64,000 nt of DNA, taken from Lutispora thermophila DSM 19022. Lineage in GTDB: Bacteria; Bacillota; Clostridia; Lutisporales; Lutisporaceae. The notes under the pieces were generated by a model. The model was given only the letters and a program-made list of their open reading frames with translations, did no database searches and was not told where the DNA came from. Location of the stretch: positions 56,504 through 120,503 of the forward strand of contig NZ_FQZS01000011.1 in assembly GCF_900142105.1 (NCBI RefSeq), in the 5' to 3' direction. Below are positions 42,443 to 52,266 of this stretch, piece after piece (the first letter of the stretch is position 1; each line of letters starts with the position of its first letter). Made by a program: the position numbers and the translations under genes.

Positions 42443-43510
42443 ATGAAAAAGAGGAATTATTATCTAACAACAATATCATTGATCTTTCTCGTAATTTTTC
42501 TATACTTTGCCCATAACTACATGGACGCATACATAGTTAGAATACTTAATCTTTGTGCGATTTATACAATACTAGGATTAAGCATGAATCTTATAAATGG
42601 CTTTACAGGGCTTTTTTCATTAGGGCATGCAGGCTTTATGGCTATAGGAGCATATGTTACTGCTATTCTAACCCTTTCTGTCAATTCTAAGATTCAAAAC
42701 TTCTTTTTAGAGCCAATAGCAGCACCATTAGCTAATGTGGAATGGCCTTTTTTCCCTGCACTTCTTCTTGCAGGTGTTTTAAGTGCAATAGCTGGTTTTT
42801 TGATAGGCGCACCTGCTCTTAGACTGAAAGGTGATTATTTAGCTATAGCAACCTTAGGTTTTGCAGAAATTATTAGAGTAATATTCACTAATACTCAGAA
42901 TATAACTAACGGCGCCTTAGGTTTGAAAGGAATACCCGCTTATACAAATTTATGGTGGAGCTTTGGTATTGCAGCCTTCACTGTACTGTTTATGGCTTTA
43001 CTCATAAATAGCAGTTATGGAAGAGCATTGAAAGCGATAAGGGAAGATGAAATTGCAGCAGAAAGCATGGGAATAAACCTTTTTAAACATAAAGTAATGT
43101 CATTTACAATAGGTGCTTTCTTTGCAGGTATAGGTGGAGGTCTTATGGCAAATCTACTAGGAACCATAGATCCTGCTATGTTTAAATTCACTCTAACATT
43201 TAATATTCTACTCATTATTGTATTAGGTGGTATGGGAAGTATCACTGGTACAGTAATATCAGCCTTTATAGTAACAATATCTCAAGAAGCTTTACGTTTC
43301 TTGGATCAGCCTATGGATTTAGGCTTATTTGTTATTCCAGGAATATCAGGTATGAGAATGGTAGTTTTCTCTGTACTTCTTATGATAGTTGTGTTATTTT
43401 ATAGACATGGCCTTATGGGAACTAATGAATTTAGTTGGGATAAATTTTTAAATGCAATATCACTAAAAAAACCTCTATCAAAAGGAGGTAAATATAATGG
43501 AAATGCTTAG
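42443..43510 (+). CDS. livM: Branched-chain amino acid ABC transporter permease LivM
   Basis: Second permease, 355 residues. LNLCAIYTILGLSMNLINGF and TGLFSLGHAGFMAIGAYVTA are typical; the cytoplasmic loop is ALKAIREDEIAAESMGIN; GGMGSITGTVISAFIV follows. About ten hydrophobic segments. It starts 3 bases after livH and overlaps livG by 14 bases. Confidence 0.95.
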   Translation: MKKRNYYLTTISLIFLVIFLYFAHNYMDAYIVRILNLCAIYTILGLSMNLINGFTGLFSLGHAGFMAIGAYVTAILTLSVNSKIQNFFLEPIAAPLANVEWPFFPALLLAGVLSAIAGFLIGAPALRLKGDYLAIATLGFAEIIRVIFTNTQNITNGALGLKGIPAYTNLWWSFGIAAFTVLFMALLINSSYGRALKAIREDEIAAESMGINLFKHKVMSFTIGAFFAGIGGGLMANLLGTIDPAMFKFTLTFNILLIIVLGGMGSITGTVISAFIVTISQEALRFLDQPMDLGLFVIPGISGMRMVVFSVLLMIVVLFYRHGLMGTNEFSWDKFLNAISLKKPLSKGGKYNGNA

Positions 43511-44267
43511 AGCTGATAATATAACTATGCAATTTGGAGGTTTGACTGCTGTAAAAGACTTTAATTTAGTGCTAAATAAAGGTGAAATTGTTGCTTTAAT
43601 AGGTCCAAACGGTGCAGGAAAAACTACAGCATTTAATATGATAACAGGTGTATATAAACCTACAAAGGGAAAAATATATTTTAAAGGAAAAGATATTACA
43701 TACTTAGCACCACATAGAATTACTAAATTAGGCATAGCTAGAACCTTCCAAAATATAAGATTATTTAAAGATTTAAGTGTTCTAGATAATGTTTTAATAG
43801 CAAATCATCTTCATATAAAATCTAATCTGTTTGAAGCTGTTACAAGGTTTCCAAGATATAGAATTGAAGAAAAAGAAATGATAAAAAAATCTCTCAATTT
43901 ACTAGAAATGGTAGGTTTAACCAATGTGGAAAACGAAAAGTCCAGCTCATTACCATATGGAATGCAGCGTAGACTGGAAATAGCTAGAGCTTTAGCTACA
44001 AACCCGGAAGTTCTGCTGCTTGATGAACCTGCAGCAGGAATGAATCCAAAAGAAACCGAAGATCTTACTAAATTTATAAAGCAAATTAGAGATGATTTTG
44101 ATTTAACTATATTTATGATAGAACATCATATGCAGGTAGTTATGGGGATATCCAAAAGAATCTATGTACTTGATTATGGAGTTACTATTGCTCATGGCAA
44201 TCCCAATGAAATACAAAATAATCAAAGAGTCATTGAAGCTTATTTGGGGGTGGAAAACAATGCTTAA
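43497..44267 (+). CDS. livG: Branched-chain amino acid ABC transporter ATPase LivG
   Basis: ATP-binding subunit, 256 residues: Walker A GPNGAGKTTAFNMITG, the ABC signature SLPYGMQRRLEIARALA (variant YGMQR in place of SGGQQ), and Walker B VLLLDEPAAGMNP. The insertion after the Q-loop (ARTFQNIRLFKDLSVLDNV) is typical of LivG. Start ATG at 43497 after AAAGGAGG, inside livM. Confidence 0.96.
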   Translation: MEMLRADNITMQFGGLTAVKDFNLVLNKGEIVALIGPNGAGKTTAFNMITGVYKPTKGKIYFKGKDITYLAPHRITKLGIARTFQNIRLFKDLSVLDNVLIANHLHIKSNLFEAVTRFPRYRIEEKEMIKKSLNLLEMVGLTNVENEKSSSLPYGMQRRLEIARALATNPEVLLLDEPAAGMNPKETEDLTKFIKQIRDDFDLTIFMIEHHMQVVMGISKRIYVLDYGVTIAHGNPNEIQNNQRVIEAYLGVENNA

Positions 44268-44976
44268 AATAGACAATTTAGTAGTTGCTTATGGTGGCAT
44301 AGAAGCACTAAAAGGTATAAATTTAGAAGTTGAAGAAGGCAAAATTGTTACACTAGTGGGCGCAAATGGTGCAGGTAAGAGCACTACCTTAAGAAGTGTT
44401 GTAGGTTTGGTGAAGCCAAAAAGCGGCAGCATAACTTATAACAATATAGACTTGCTAAACATGAAAACACAAGATATAGTAAAATTAGGTATAACATTGG
44501 TTCCTGAGGGAAGAAGAATATTCCCGAATTTAACAGTACTTGAAAACTTGAAATTAGGCGCTTACTTCAGAAAAGACACTAATGAAATAAAAAAAGATTT
44601 GGAATGGGTTTATAGCTTATTCCCAATTCTTAAAGAAAGACATTGGCAGATGGCAGGTACTTTATCAGGTGGAGAACAACAAATGCTGGCAGTAGGTAGA
44701 GCATTGATGTCAAAGCCTAAACTTTTAATGATGGATGAACCATCTCTTGGCTTGGCACCTATAATAGTAAATGAACTATTTAATATCATTAAAGAAATCC
44801 ATAACCAAGGTGTTACAATTCTATTAATCGAGCAAAATGCTAATGCAGCATTACACATTGCTGATATTGGTTATGTAATTGAAACAGGTATGATTAAGAT
44901 TAAAGGTGAAGGAAAAGAACTTTTAAATAATGATGAAGTAAGAAAAGCATACTTAGGAGAAAATGTATCAAATTAG
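44260..44976 (+). CDS. livF: Branched-chain amino acid ABC transporter ATPase LivF
   Basis: Second ATPase, 238 residues: GANGAGKSTTLRSVVGL, signature LSGGEQQMLAVGRALM, Walker B LLMMDEPSLGLAP. The ATG at 44260 follows GGGGGTGG and overlaps the last bases of livG. The frame is open to 44164, but those codons lie inside livG without an RBS. Ends the transporter set. Confidence 0.95.
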   Translation: MLKIDNLVVAYGGIEALKGINLEVEEGKIVTLVGANGAGKSTTLRSVVGLVKPKSGSITYNNIDLLNMKTQDIVKLGITLVPEGRRIFPNLTVLENLKLGAYFRKDTNEIKKDLEWVYSLFPILKERHWQMAGTLSGGEQQMLAVGRALMSKPKLLMMDEPSLGLAPIIVNELFNIIKEIHNQGVTILLIEQNANAALHIADIGYVIETGMIKIKGEGKELLNNDEVRKAYLGENVSN

Positions 44977-44991
44977 ATAGAGGGATAGTAA

Positions 44992-46440
44992 ATGGCAAAA
45001 AAAGAAATAGTACATGTTACAGTAGAAGAAATTGCGAAGCAAAATGAAATTATATTAAGAATAAAAGAAAATAATGATATGGAGTATAACAAAACTGGAA
45101 GGGTTAAATATGCAAAGGTTATAACATACGGATGCCAACAAAACAATGCAGACTCAGAAAAATTGAAAGGCATGCTAAAGTTAATGGGCTATAGCCAGAC
45201 AGAAGATAACGAAGAGGCTGATGTGATTCTATTTAATACATGTTGTGTAAGAGAAAATGCAGAACTTAAGCTATACGGCAATATTGGCTCTTTAAAAGGT
45301 TTAAAGAAAAAAAAGCCCGAACTTATAATAGGCGTATGTGGTTGCATGATGCAACAGAAACATGCGGTAGAAATGATTAAACAGAAGTATAAACATGTAG
45401 ACTTAATTTTTGGAACACATAATATTTATAAGTTTCCTGAGATATTTGAAAATGCTTTGCACGAAAAATATACCCTTATTGACATTCTGGATACTGACGG
45501 AGTTATAGTAGAAAAATTACCAATAGAGAGAAATGAAAAACATAAAGCTTGGATCACTGTAATGTATGGTTGTAATAATTTTTGTTCTTATTGCATTGTT
45601 CCATATGTTAGAGGGAGAGAGAGAAGCCGTGATCCCAAAGATATAATTGAAGAAATAAAAAATCTTGCTCAGGATGGCTGCAAAGAAGTAACTCTTTTAG
45701 GTCAGAATGTAAACTCCTACGGAAAAGATTTGCCTTTCAATTTTGATTTTGCAGATCTTTTGTATGAAGTAAATAAAATCAATGGGATTGAGAGAATTAG
45801 ATTTATGACCTCTCATCCAAAAGATATATCAGATAAATTGATTACAGCTATGAAAGATTGTTCTAAAGTATGTGAGCAATTACATCTTCCTTTTCAAGCA
45901 GGTAGTAATAAAATATTAAAAGCTATGAATAGGGTATATACTATAGAAGAATACCTTGAAAAAGTAGATAAAGTAAAAAAAGCGATTCCAGGAATAGCTT
46001 TGACAACGGACATTATAGTTGGTTTTCCTGGCGAAACAACGGAAGATTTCCAAGAAACATTAGATGTTGTGCGTAAAGTAAGGTTCGATCAAGCTTTTAC
46101 ATTTATCTATTCAAAAAGAAAAGGAACTCCTGCTGCTAAAATGGAGGACAATATAAAACTCGAAGAAAAGCAAAGGAATTTTAATAAGCTGGTAGAATTA
46201 CAAAATCAAATTTGCAAAGAGATAAATGAGACCTACAATGGCAAAATTTACGAAGTTCTTGTAGATGGTCCTAGCAAAACTAATAAAGATATATTAACTG
46301 GTAGAACCAGAACCGGCAAAATAGTCAACTTTAGAGGGAATAATGTAAAAATAGGCGACCTTGTTCATGTGAAAATTATTGAAGTTCATTCCTGGTCATT
46401 AAATGGAGAATTGGTAAATGATATAAGAAACCAGAGTTAA
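44992..46440 (+). CDS. miaB: tRNA-2-methylthio-N6-dimethylallyladenosine synthase
   Basis: Radical-SAM methylthiotransferase that modifies i6A37 in tRNAs. 482 residues. The N-terminal UPF0004 domain has its cluster Cys in ITYGCQQNNADSEK, FNTCCVRENAE and GVCGCMMQQK; the radical-SAM CxxxCxxC is CNNFCSYCIVPYVRGRE; a C-terminal TRAM domain ends the protein. An N-terminal extension of about 35 residues is usual in clostridia. miaA, which makes its substrate, lies three genes downstream. Confidence 0.96.
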   Translation: MAKKEIVHVTVEEIAKQNEIILRIKENNDMEYNKTGRVKYAKVITYGCQQNNADSEKLKGMLKLMGYSQTEDNEEADVILFNTCCVRENAELKLYGNIGSLKGLKKKKPELIIGVCGCMMQQKHAVEMIKQKYKHVDLIFGTHNIYKFPEIFENALHEKYTLIDILDTDGVIVEKLPIERNEKHKAWITVMYGCNNFCSYCIVPYVRGRERSRDPKDIIEEIKNLAQDGCKEVTLLGQNVNSYGKDLPFNFDFADLLYEVNKINGIERIRFMTSHPKDISDKLITAMKDCSKVCEQLHLPFQAGSNKILKAMNRVYTIEEYLEKVDKVKKAIPGIALTTDIIVGFPGETTEDFQETLDVVRKVRFDQAFTFIYSKRKGTPAAKMEDNIKLEEKQRNFNKLVELQNQICKEINETYNGKIYEVLVDGPSKTNKDILTGRTRTGKIVNFRGNNVKIGDLVHVKIIEVHSWSLNGELVNDIRNQS

Positions 46441-46455
46441 TCTCTGGTTTTTTTA
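46428..46455 (+). terminator. Intrinsic terminator after miaB
   Basis: AAACCAGAG and CTCTGGTTT pair over the stop codon, with an overall run of eight T. mutS then starts from its own promoter. Confidence 0.8.
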
Positions 46456-46470
46456 TATGATTATTTTTGT

Positions 46471-46476
46471 TATAAT
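46471..46476 (+). promoter_or_regulatory. -10 element before mutS
   Basis: TATAAT 26 bases before the mutS ATG at 46503; the -35 region falls in the T-run of the preceding terminator and is not convincing. It makes the longer mutS frame from 46476 impossible as a transcript-encoded start. Confidence 0.45.
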
Positions 46477-46502
46477 TGATATATCAAGAAAGAGGTGAGG
46501 AT

Positions 46503-49109
46503 ATGTCTCAGATGACACCAATGATGAAGCAATACTTAGAAATAAAAGAACAGCATAAAGATAAAATACTTTTCTTTAGGCTGGGAGATTTTTATGAAAT
46601 GTTTTTTGATGATGCTATAATTGCTTCGAAGGTTTTAGATATAACCCTAACAGGTAGAGACTGCGGTTTGGAAGAAAGAGCACCGATGTGTGGCATACCT
46701 TATCATGCAGCTGATTCATATATAAGCAAACTTATAGATAATAATTATAAAATAGCAATCTGTGAACAGGTTGAAGATCCTTCTCTGGCGAAAGGAATAG
46801 TAAAGCGAGAAGTAATCAGAATTATAACACCTGGAACAATAACAAGCAGTTCCATGCTAGATGATAAAGTAAATAATTATTTAATGTCAATTTACTTATC
46901 AAATGATAACATTGGATTGTCTTATATAGATTTATCAACAGGAGAATTTTTATCAACAGCTATAGAAAGCAAGCAATGGAATATGGCTATAGAAGAAATT
47001 AAGAGAGTGAATCCATCAGAAATAATAATTAACACTGATAATGATATCCTTGAAAATGAATTCAAATCCATAACTGTTTTAGATAAAAGATATTATGATG
47101 TACATGACTGCAGCCAAAGGCTAAAAATTCAATTTAGAGTAGAAGCATTGGAAGGTCTCGGTATAGAAAAAGAAGTGTCAATAAAATCTGCTGGCTCTCT
47201 ATTGCTCTATTTGGATGAAACCCAGAAGAGTTCATTGTCAAATATAAACAAAATTAAAATATATAGTATTTCAAATTACATGGTTTTGGATAATAACACA
47301 AGAAGAAATCTGGAATTGTGTGAAACTATAAGGGATAGGAGCAAGAAAGGTTCTCTTTTATCAGTTCTGGATAAAACTAAAACATCAATGGGAGCCAGAA
47401 TGCTTAGACAATGGATTGAGAAACCTTTATTGTCTGTGGAAGAAATCAATGATAGATTGAGTGCGGTTGAAGAATTATATAATAACTTTTTGCTTCGTGA
47501 AGAGCTTAGAGAATATTTGAACTCCATATATGATATGGAACGATTAGGAACTAGAATATCACTAGGCTCAGCAAATGCAAAAGACCTTATTTCATTTAAA
47601 AATTCATTATTAAATCTGCCTCATATAAAAAATATTATATCTAACTTTAGTAGTCCGATGCTCAGCAAACTAAGCAATGATTTCGATGATCTGATAGACT
47701 TATATGATATAATTGATAAGTCAATAAATGAAGAAGCTCCATATAGCCTTAAAGAAGGAAATCTGATTAAAGATAATTTCAGTGAAGAAATAGATAGATA
47801 TAGAAAAGCCTCAAAAAATGGAAAACAATGGATTATTGGACTGGAGCAAAAAGAAAGGCAAAGAACTGGGATAAAATCATTGAAAATTGGTTATAATAAG
47901 GTATTTGGATATTTCATAGAAGTCACAAAATCCAATATTGGAAATATACCAGATGATTACATAAGAAAACAGACATTATCAAACGCTGAACGATATATTA
48001 CCCCTGAATTAAAAGAACTGGAAGAAGAAGTTCTCCATGCCGATGAAAGACTAATTGATCTTGAATATGAAACCTTTGTGACTATCAGACAGGAAATTGC
48101 TAAACATATAGGAAGAATTCAAAATACTGCTAATATATTAGCAGTCATTGATTGCCTATGTTCATTTGCGGAAATATCACAAAAAAACAACTATGTTAAA
48201 CCTTTAGTTGGGCAACATGATGAAATAGAAATTAAAGATGGCAGACATCCAGTAGTAGAATCAGAAAATATGAATAGCGGTTTTGTACCAAATGATACAA
48301 AATTAGATTGTAATGATAATAGGTTATTGATTATAACAGGGCCTAATATGGCAGGTAAATCTACATATATGAGGCAAATTGCACTCATAGTGTTAATGGC
48401 TCAGATAGGCTGTTATGTTCCAGCATCTTATGCAAAAATCGGCATTGTAGATAGGATATTTACCCGAGTAGGTGCTTCTGATGATCTTGCTTCTGGTCAA
48501 AGCACATTCATGGTTGAGATGACTGAACTTGCTAATATCATCAATAGTGCTACAAATAAGAGTTTAGTGATTTTAGATGAAATAGGAAGAGGTACCAGCA
48601 CTTTTGATGGGCTTAGTATTGCTTGGGCTACAGCAGAATATATTTCTGACAAAAATAAACTAGGATGCAAAACATTGTTCGCTACTCATTACCATGAATT
48701 GACCGAACTAGAAAATAAATTGACAGGCATAAAAAACTATTATATAGCTGTAGAAGAGAAAGGAAAAGACATTATATTTCTTAGAAAAATTAGACGCGGA
48801 AGCATTAGCGGAAGCTATGGCATACATGTTGCTCGATTAGCTGGAGTGCCCGATGAAATAGTTGAGAGAGCCTTTGACATACTAGATGCTATCAATAGTT
48901 CTAATAAAGATACTGAAATTAACACTGGTGACATAAAAAAAGTAAAAAAAGAAAAGGCGAAGGAATCTGATGAGTTTAATCTCTTCAATTATTCAATATA
49001 TGAACTGGCAGAAGAAATAAGAAATATTGATATAAATAATATAACGCCAATTGAAGCACTAAATAAAATAAACATGCTCAAAGACAAGTTAAAATCATTA
49101 TATAGTTAG
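46503..49109 (+). CDS. mutS: DNA mismatch repair protein MutS
   Basis: Mismatch-recognition ATPase, 868 residues. The N-terminal mismatch-binding Phe motif is in FRLGDFYEMFFDDA; TPGTITSSSMLDD and the lever/clamp domains follow; the ATPase has GPNMAGKSTYMRQIALIVLM, SDDLASGQSTFMVEMTELA, ILDEIGRGTSTFDGLSIAWA and FATHYHELTEL. The start ATG at 46503 has GAGGTGAGG just upstream. mutL follows 20 bases downstream. Confidence 0.97.
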   Translation: MSQMTPMMKQYLEIKEQHKDKILFFRLGDFYEMFFDDAIIASKVLDITLTGRDCGLEERAPMCGIPYHAADSYISKLIDNNYKIAICEQVEDPSLAKGIVKREVIRIITPGTITSSSMLDDKVNNYLMSIYLSNDNIGLSYIDLSTGEFLSTAIESKQWNMAIEEIKRVNPSEIIINTDNDILENEFKSITVLDKRYYDVHDCSQRLKIQFRVEALEGLGIEKEVSIKSAGSLLLYLDETQKSSLSNINKIKIYSISNYMVLDNNTRRNLELCETIRDRSKKGSLLSVLDKTKTSMGARMLRQWIEKPLLSVEEINDRLSAVEELYNNFLLREELREYLNSIYDMERLGTRISLGSANAKDLISFKNSLLNLPHIKNIISNFSSPMLSKLSNDFDDLIDLYDIIDKSINEEAPYSLKEGNLIKDNFSEEIDRYRKASKNGKQWIIGLEQKERQRTGIKSLKIGYNKVFGYFIEVTKSNIGNIPDDYIRKQTLSNAERYITPELKELEEEVLHADERLIDLEYETFVTIRQEIAKHIGRIQNTANILAVIDCLCSFAEISQKNNYVKPLVGQHDEIEIKDGRHPVVESENMNSGFVPNDTKLDCNDNRLLIITGPNMAGKSTYMRQIALIVLMAQIGCYVPASYAKIGIVDRIFTRVGASDDLASGQSTFMVEMTELANIINSATNKSLVILDEIGRGTSTFDGLSIAWATAEYISDKNKLGCKTLFATHYHELTELENKLTGIKNYYIAVEEKGKDIIFLRKIRRGSISGSYGIHVARLAGVPDEIVERAFDILDAINSSNKDTEINTGDIKKVKKEKAKESDEFNLFNYSIYELAEEIRNIDINNITPIEALNKINMLKDKLKSLYS

Positions 49110-49129
49110 TATTAGTATTGGAGGATAAC

Positions 49130-50932
49130 ATGGGTAAAATTATTCGTTTGGACGAAGATACCATAAATAAAATTGCAGCAGGAGAGGTAATAGATAGACC
49201 AGCATCAGTGGTAAAAGAACTAGTTGAAAACTCAATTGATGCTGAGGCTACATCTATTACCATTGATATTAAGAATGGTGGAAAATCCCTGATTTCCGTA
49301 ATAGATAATGGATATGGAATCATGAGGGATGATTTGCCTTATTTGTTTGAAAGACACGCCACAAGTAAAATAAATAGTATCGAAGACCTGATGAATATTA
49401 GAACTTTAGGTTTCAGAGGAGAAGCTATGTCTAGCATTGTGGCAGTTGCTGATATCGAGTTAGAAAGTCAATCAAAAGATGATTCTATTGGCAGTAGAAT
49501 TATTATAAATTCTGGTAGAATAATTGATAAAAAAGAAATAAGCACATCCATAGGTACAATTGTTAAGGTTAAAAACTTATTTAAAAATACTCCTGCTCGT
49601 CTTAAGTTCTTAAAAAGTGATAAAACCGAATTAAATTATATTACAGACATAGTTGAGAAAATTGCACTATCTAATTCACATATTGCCATAAAATATATAG
49701 TTGATGATAAAATAATTTTTCATACACCAGGAAATGGAGACCTTCTTTCTGTAATACAGTGTATTTTTGGTACTAAAACTGCCAAAATGATGTTGCCTGT
49801 AGATTATTCAAACCAGTCTTTATCAATACATGGGTTTACTTCAAAACCAGAACTATCAAAAGGTAATTCAAACTATATAATATTTGCAATTAACAATAGA
49901 GTTGTTAAAAATAATATGTTAAAAGAAGCTGTAAAAACTGCATATCGAACTCTTTTGATGAATAATAGATATCCAATTTCTATACTAAACATAAGCATTA
50001 ATCCTAAAGTCATAGATGTAAACGTTCATCCTACTAAAGCAGAAATAAAATTTGCCGATAATAAAAGTGTGTTTAATCTGATTTACTATTCAATTAGTCA
50101 GGTATTGAATAACAGCAACATGACATATACTGAGAGTTTCAAGGATGCCGAAGAACTTAGTGTCAAAGAAACGATTACAGAAAAAGATGATTATATCAAT
50201 GTAAACATGTTCGATATAATTGAAAAGAAATCTTTTAATGAAAGAAGTTCTTTTGATAAAAAGCCTTTAAATAACACTCATTACAACTACGATAACTCAT
50301 ATAAGTCCAAAAATGAATATATAAACCCTGTTAGTAAAGACATGGATATTGATAATTCTAGTAATGGGCAAATAATAGGAACACTATTTAATACTTACAT
50401 TATCTATCAAATGGATGAAAGTTTCATGGTTATAGATCAACATGCTGCTCATGAAAGAATACTATATGAAGAGCTAATAGAAAAAACTAAACACAAAAAC
50501 ATTGAACAACAACCTTTATTGATGCCTATAATAATTGAACTTACTTTAAAAGAAAAAAATCTAATTGAAGAATACATGGATCTATTAAAAGATCTAGGTT
50601 TTGAATTTGAATTTTTCGGAAAGAATTCTGTAGCAATTCGCCAAGTGCCAATAATATTTGGTGAGCCTTGTTCAGGATATATGATATCAGAACTATTGGA
50701 CACCATAGATAATTATAAAAATGATCATTCATCGGTTTACGAAAAGACTATTGCCCAAATAGCATGCAAAAGTGCAGTAAAAGCAGGAAAAAACTTAAGT
50801 GATATAGAAATAGAAGAACTTATTAGAAGGCTATTGAAATCAAAAATACCTTATACATGTCCTCACGGACGGCCTACTATGATAACTATGGATAAAACAG
50901 AACTGGAAAAAAAATTTAAAAGAATAATATAA
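49130..50932 (+). CDS. mutL: DNA mismatch repair protein MutL
   Basis: GHKL ATPase coordinating mismatch repair, 600 residues. N-terminal motifs IAAGEVIDRPASVVKELVENS, SVIDNGYGI, RHATSKI and GFRGEAMSSI are complete. The C-terminal domain has the endonuclease motif DQHAAHERILYEE and CPHGRPTMI, so it is the nicking type used where MutH is absent. A poorly conserved linker spans about residues 335-400. ATG at 49130 with GGAGGA 4 bases upstream. Confidence 0.97.
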   Translation: MGKIIRLDEDTINKIAAGEVIDRPASVVKELVENSIDAEATSITIDIKNGGKSLISVIDNGYGIMRDDLPYLFERHATSKINSIEDLMNIRTLGFRGEAMSSIVAVADIELESQSKDDSIGSRIIINSGRIIDKKEISTSIGTIVKVKNLFKNTPARLKFLKSDKTELNYITDIVEKIALSNSHIAIKYIVDDKIIFHTPGNGDLLSVIQCIFGTKTAKMMLPVDYSNQSLSIHGFTSKPELSKGNSNYIIFAINNRVVKNNMLKEAVKTAYRTLLMNNRYPISILNISINPKVIDVNVHPTKAEIKFADNKSVFNLIYYSISQVLNNSNMTYTESFKDAEELSVKETITEKDDYINVNMFDIIEKKSFNERSSFDKKPLNNTHYNYDNSYKSKNEYINPVSKDMDIDNSSNGQIIGTLFNTYIIYQMDESFMVIDQHAAHERILYEELIEKTKHKNIEQQPLLMPIIIELTLKEKNLIEEYMDLLKDLGFEFEFFGKNSVAIRQVPIIFGEPCSGYMISELLDTIDNYKNDHSSVYEKTIAQIACKSAVKAGKNLSDIEIEELIRRLLKSKIPYTCPHGRPTMITMDKTELEKKFKRII

Positions 50933-50942
50933 GGTGATGTAT

Positions 50943-51887
50943 TTGAAGCAAAAATTATGCATAATCGCTGGACCTACAGCAGTTGGCAAAACAGATATTT
51001 CAATATTGATTGCTCAAAAACTATGTGGTGAAATAATATCTGCCGATTCAGCACAAGTATATAAATATATGGACATAGGTACTGCAAAAGTATCTAAGGA
51101 TGATATGAAAGGTATTAACCATTACATGATTGATGAAGTATATCCTGATGAAAACTTTAGCGTAGCAGTATTTAAAGAAAAAGCTGAGTGCTATATTAAA
51201 GATATAAATTCTAGGGGTAAACTGCCAATAATTGTAGGCGGAACAGGACTCTATATAAACTCATTATTGAACAATCTAGAGTTTACCAATTCTATAATAG
51301 ATATAGATTTTAGAAATAAAATGAGACAAATTGCTTCTGAAAAAGGTAATGAATATGTTCATGAGATGCTCAAAAGTATTGATGAAGTTTCATATAAAAG
51401 ACTGCATCCTAATGATTTAAAGAGAGTTATCAGAGCACTTGAAGTATATAATCATACAGGAAAACCTATATCATATTTTCAAATGCTATCTAAGCAACAA
51501 CCCTGCAAGTATGAGTATGCATATATATGCCTCAATATGGACAGAAGCAGATTATATAATAGAATTGAGTTAAGAGTAGATAAAATGATTAAAGAGGGTT
51601 TGGTAGATGAAGTAGAAAAATTACTGAAGATGGGTTACAGCAAAAAGCTTACATCTCTTCAAGCTTTGGGTTATAAGGAAATAATAGATTATTTAGATGG
51701 TGACTATAGTCTTGAGGAAGCCATAAATACTCTCAAAAAAAATACAAGACATTATGCTAAAAGGCAACTTACTTGGTTTAGAAATGATGAGAGAGTATTT
51801 TGGATTAATATTGATAATTATTTTTCAATAAATGCTATGGCAGAAAATATGATAAGATACATAGCAGGAAAAATTAGTTTAATATAG
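50943..51887 (+). CDS. miaA: tRNA dimethylallyltransferase
   Basis: Transfers the dimethylallyl group to A37 of UNN-reading tRNAs. 314 residues. P-loop IAGPTAVGKTDISI, ISADSAQVYKYMDIGTAK, IVGGTGLYINSLLNN, and TRHYAKRQLTWFRND in the C-terminal part. I choose the TTG at 50943, since AAGGTG (50931-50936) lies 6 bases upstream; the ATG at 50937 is adjacent to that site. The substrate isoprenoid comes from the same MEP pathway encoded elsewhere in the window. Confidence 0.95.
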   Translation: MKQKLCIIAGPTAVGKTDISILIAQKLCGEIISADSAQVYKYMDIGTAKVSKDDMKGINHYMIDEVYPDENFSVAVFKEKAECYIKDINSRGKLPIIVGGTGLYINSLLNNLEFTNSIIDIDFRNKMRQIASEKGNEYVHEMLKSIDEVSYKRLHPNDLKRVIRALEVYNHTGKPISYFQMLSKQQPCKYEYAYICLNMDRSRLYNRIELRVDKMIKEGLVDEVEKLLKMGYSKKLTSLQALGYKEIIDYLDGDYSLEEAINTLKKNTRHYAKRQLTWFRNDERVFWINIDNYFSINAMAENMIRYIAGKISLI

Positions 51888-51996
51888 AATAAATATGAGT
51901 TATTATTATAATAATATATATGTCAAAGGAAATTTTTTCTTTTCACATATAGCATATTGATTGTTGATCAAACAATACATTTTTGGAGGGGTTAAA

Positions 51997-52257
51997 ATGA
52001 ATAAAGTATCAATAAACTTACAGGATGTGTTTTTAAATCAGGTTAGGAAAGAGCGTACTCCAATTACTATTTATCTTGTTAATGGATTTCAGTTAAAAGG
52101 TATCGTTAAAGGATTTGATAATTACACAATAATACTTGATGGAGATGGCAAACAACAATTAGTATATAAGCATGCAATATCTACTTTAATACCTCAAAAA
52201 CCCGTTAATTTCAGTTTTTCTGATAAGGGCTCTGAAACTAATAAACAACAGGCTTAA
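51997..52257 (+). CDS. hfq: RNA chaperone Hfq
   Basis: Sm-like hexameric RNA chaperone, 86 residues. [40 protein letters not shown] (Sm1) and [14 protein letters not shown] (Sm2, with the KHA/S variant) are complete, plus a short polar tail. ATG at 51997 after TGGAGGGG; the frame opens at 51961 but that ATG lacks an RBS. Downstream of miaA, as in most bacteria. Confidence 0.96.
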   Translation: MNKVSINLQDVFLNQVRKERTPITIYLVNGFQLKGIVKGFDNYTIILDGDGKQQLVYKHAISTLIPQKPVNFSFSDKGSETNKQQA

Positions 52258-52266
52258 GGTGGAAAC

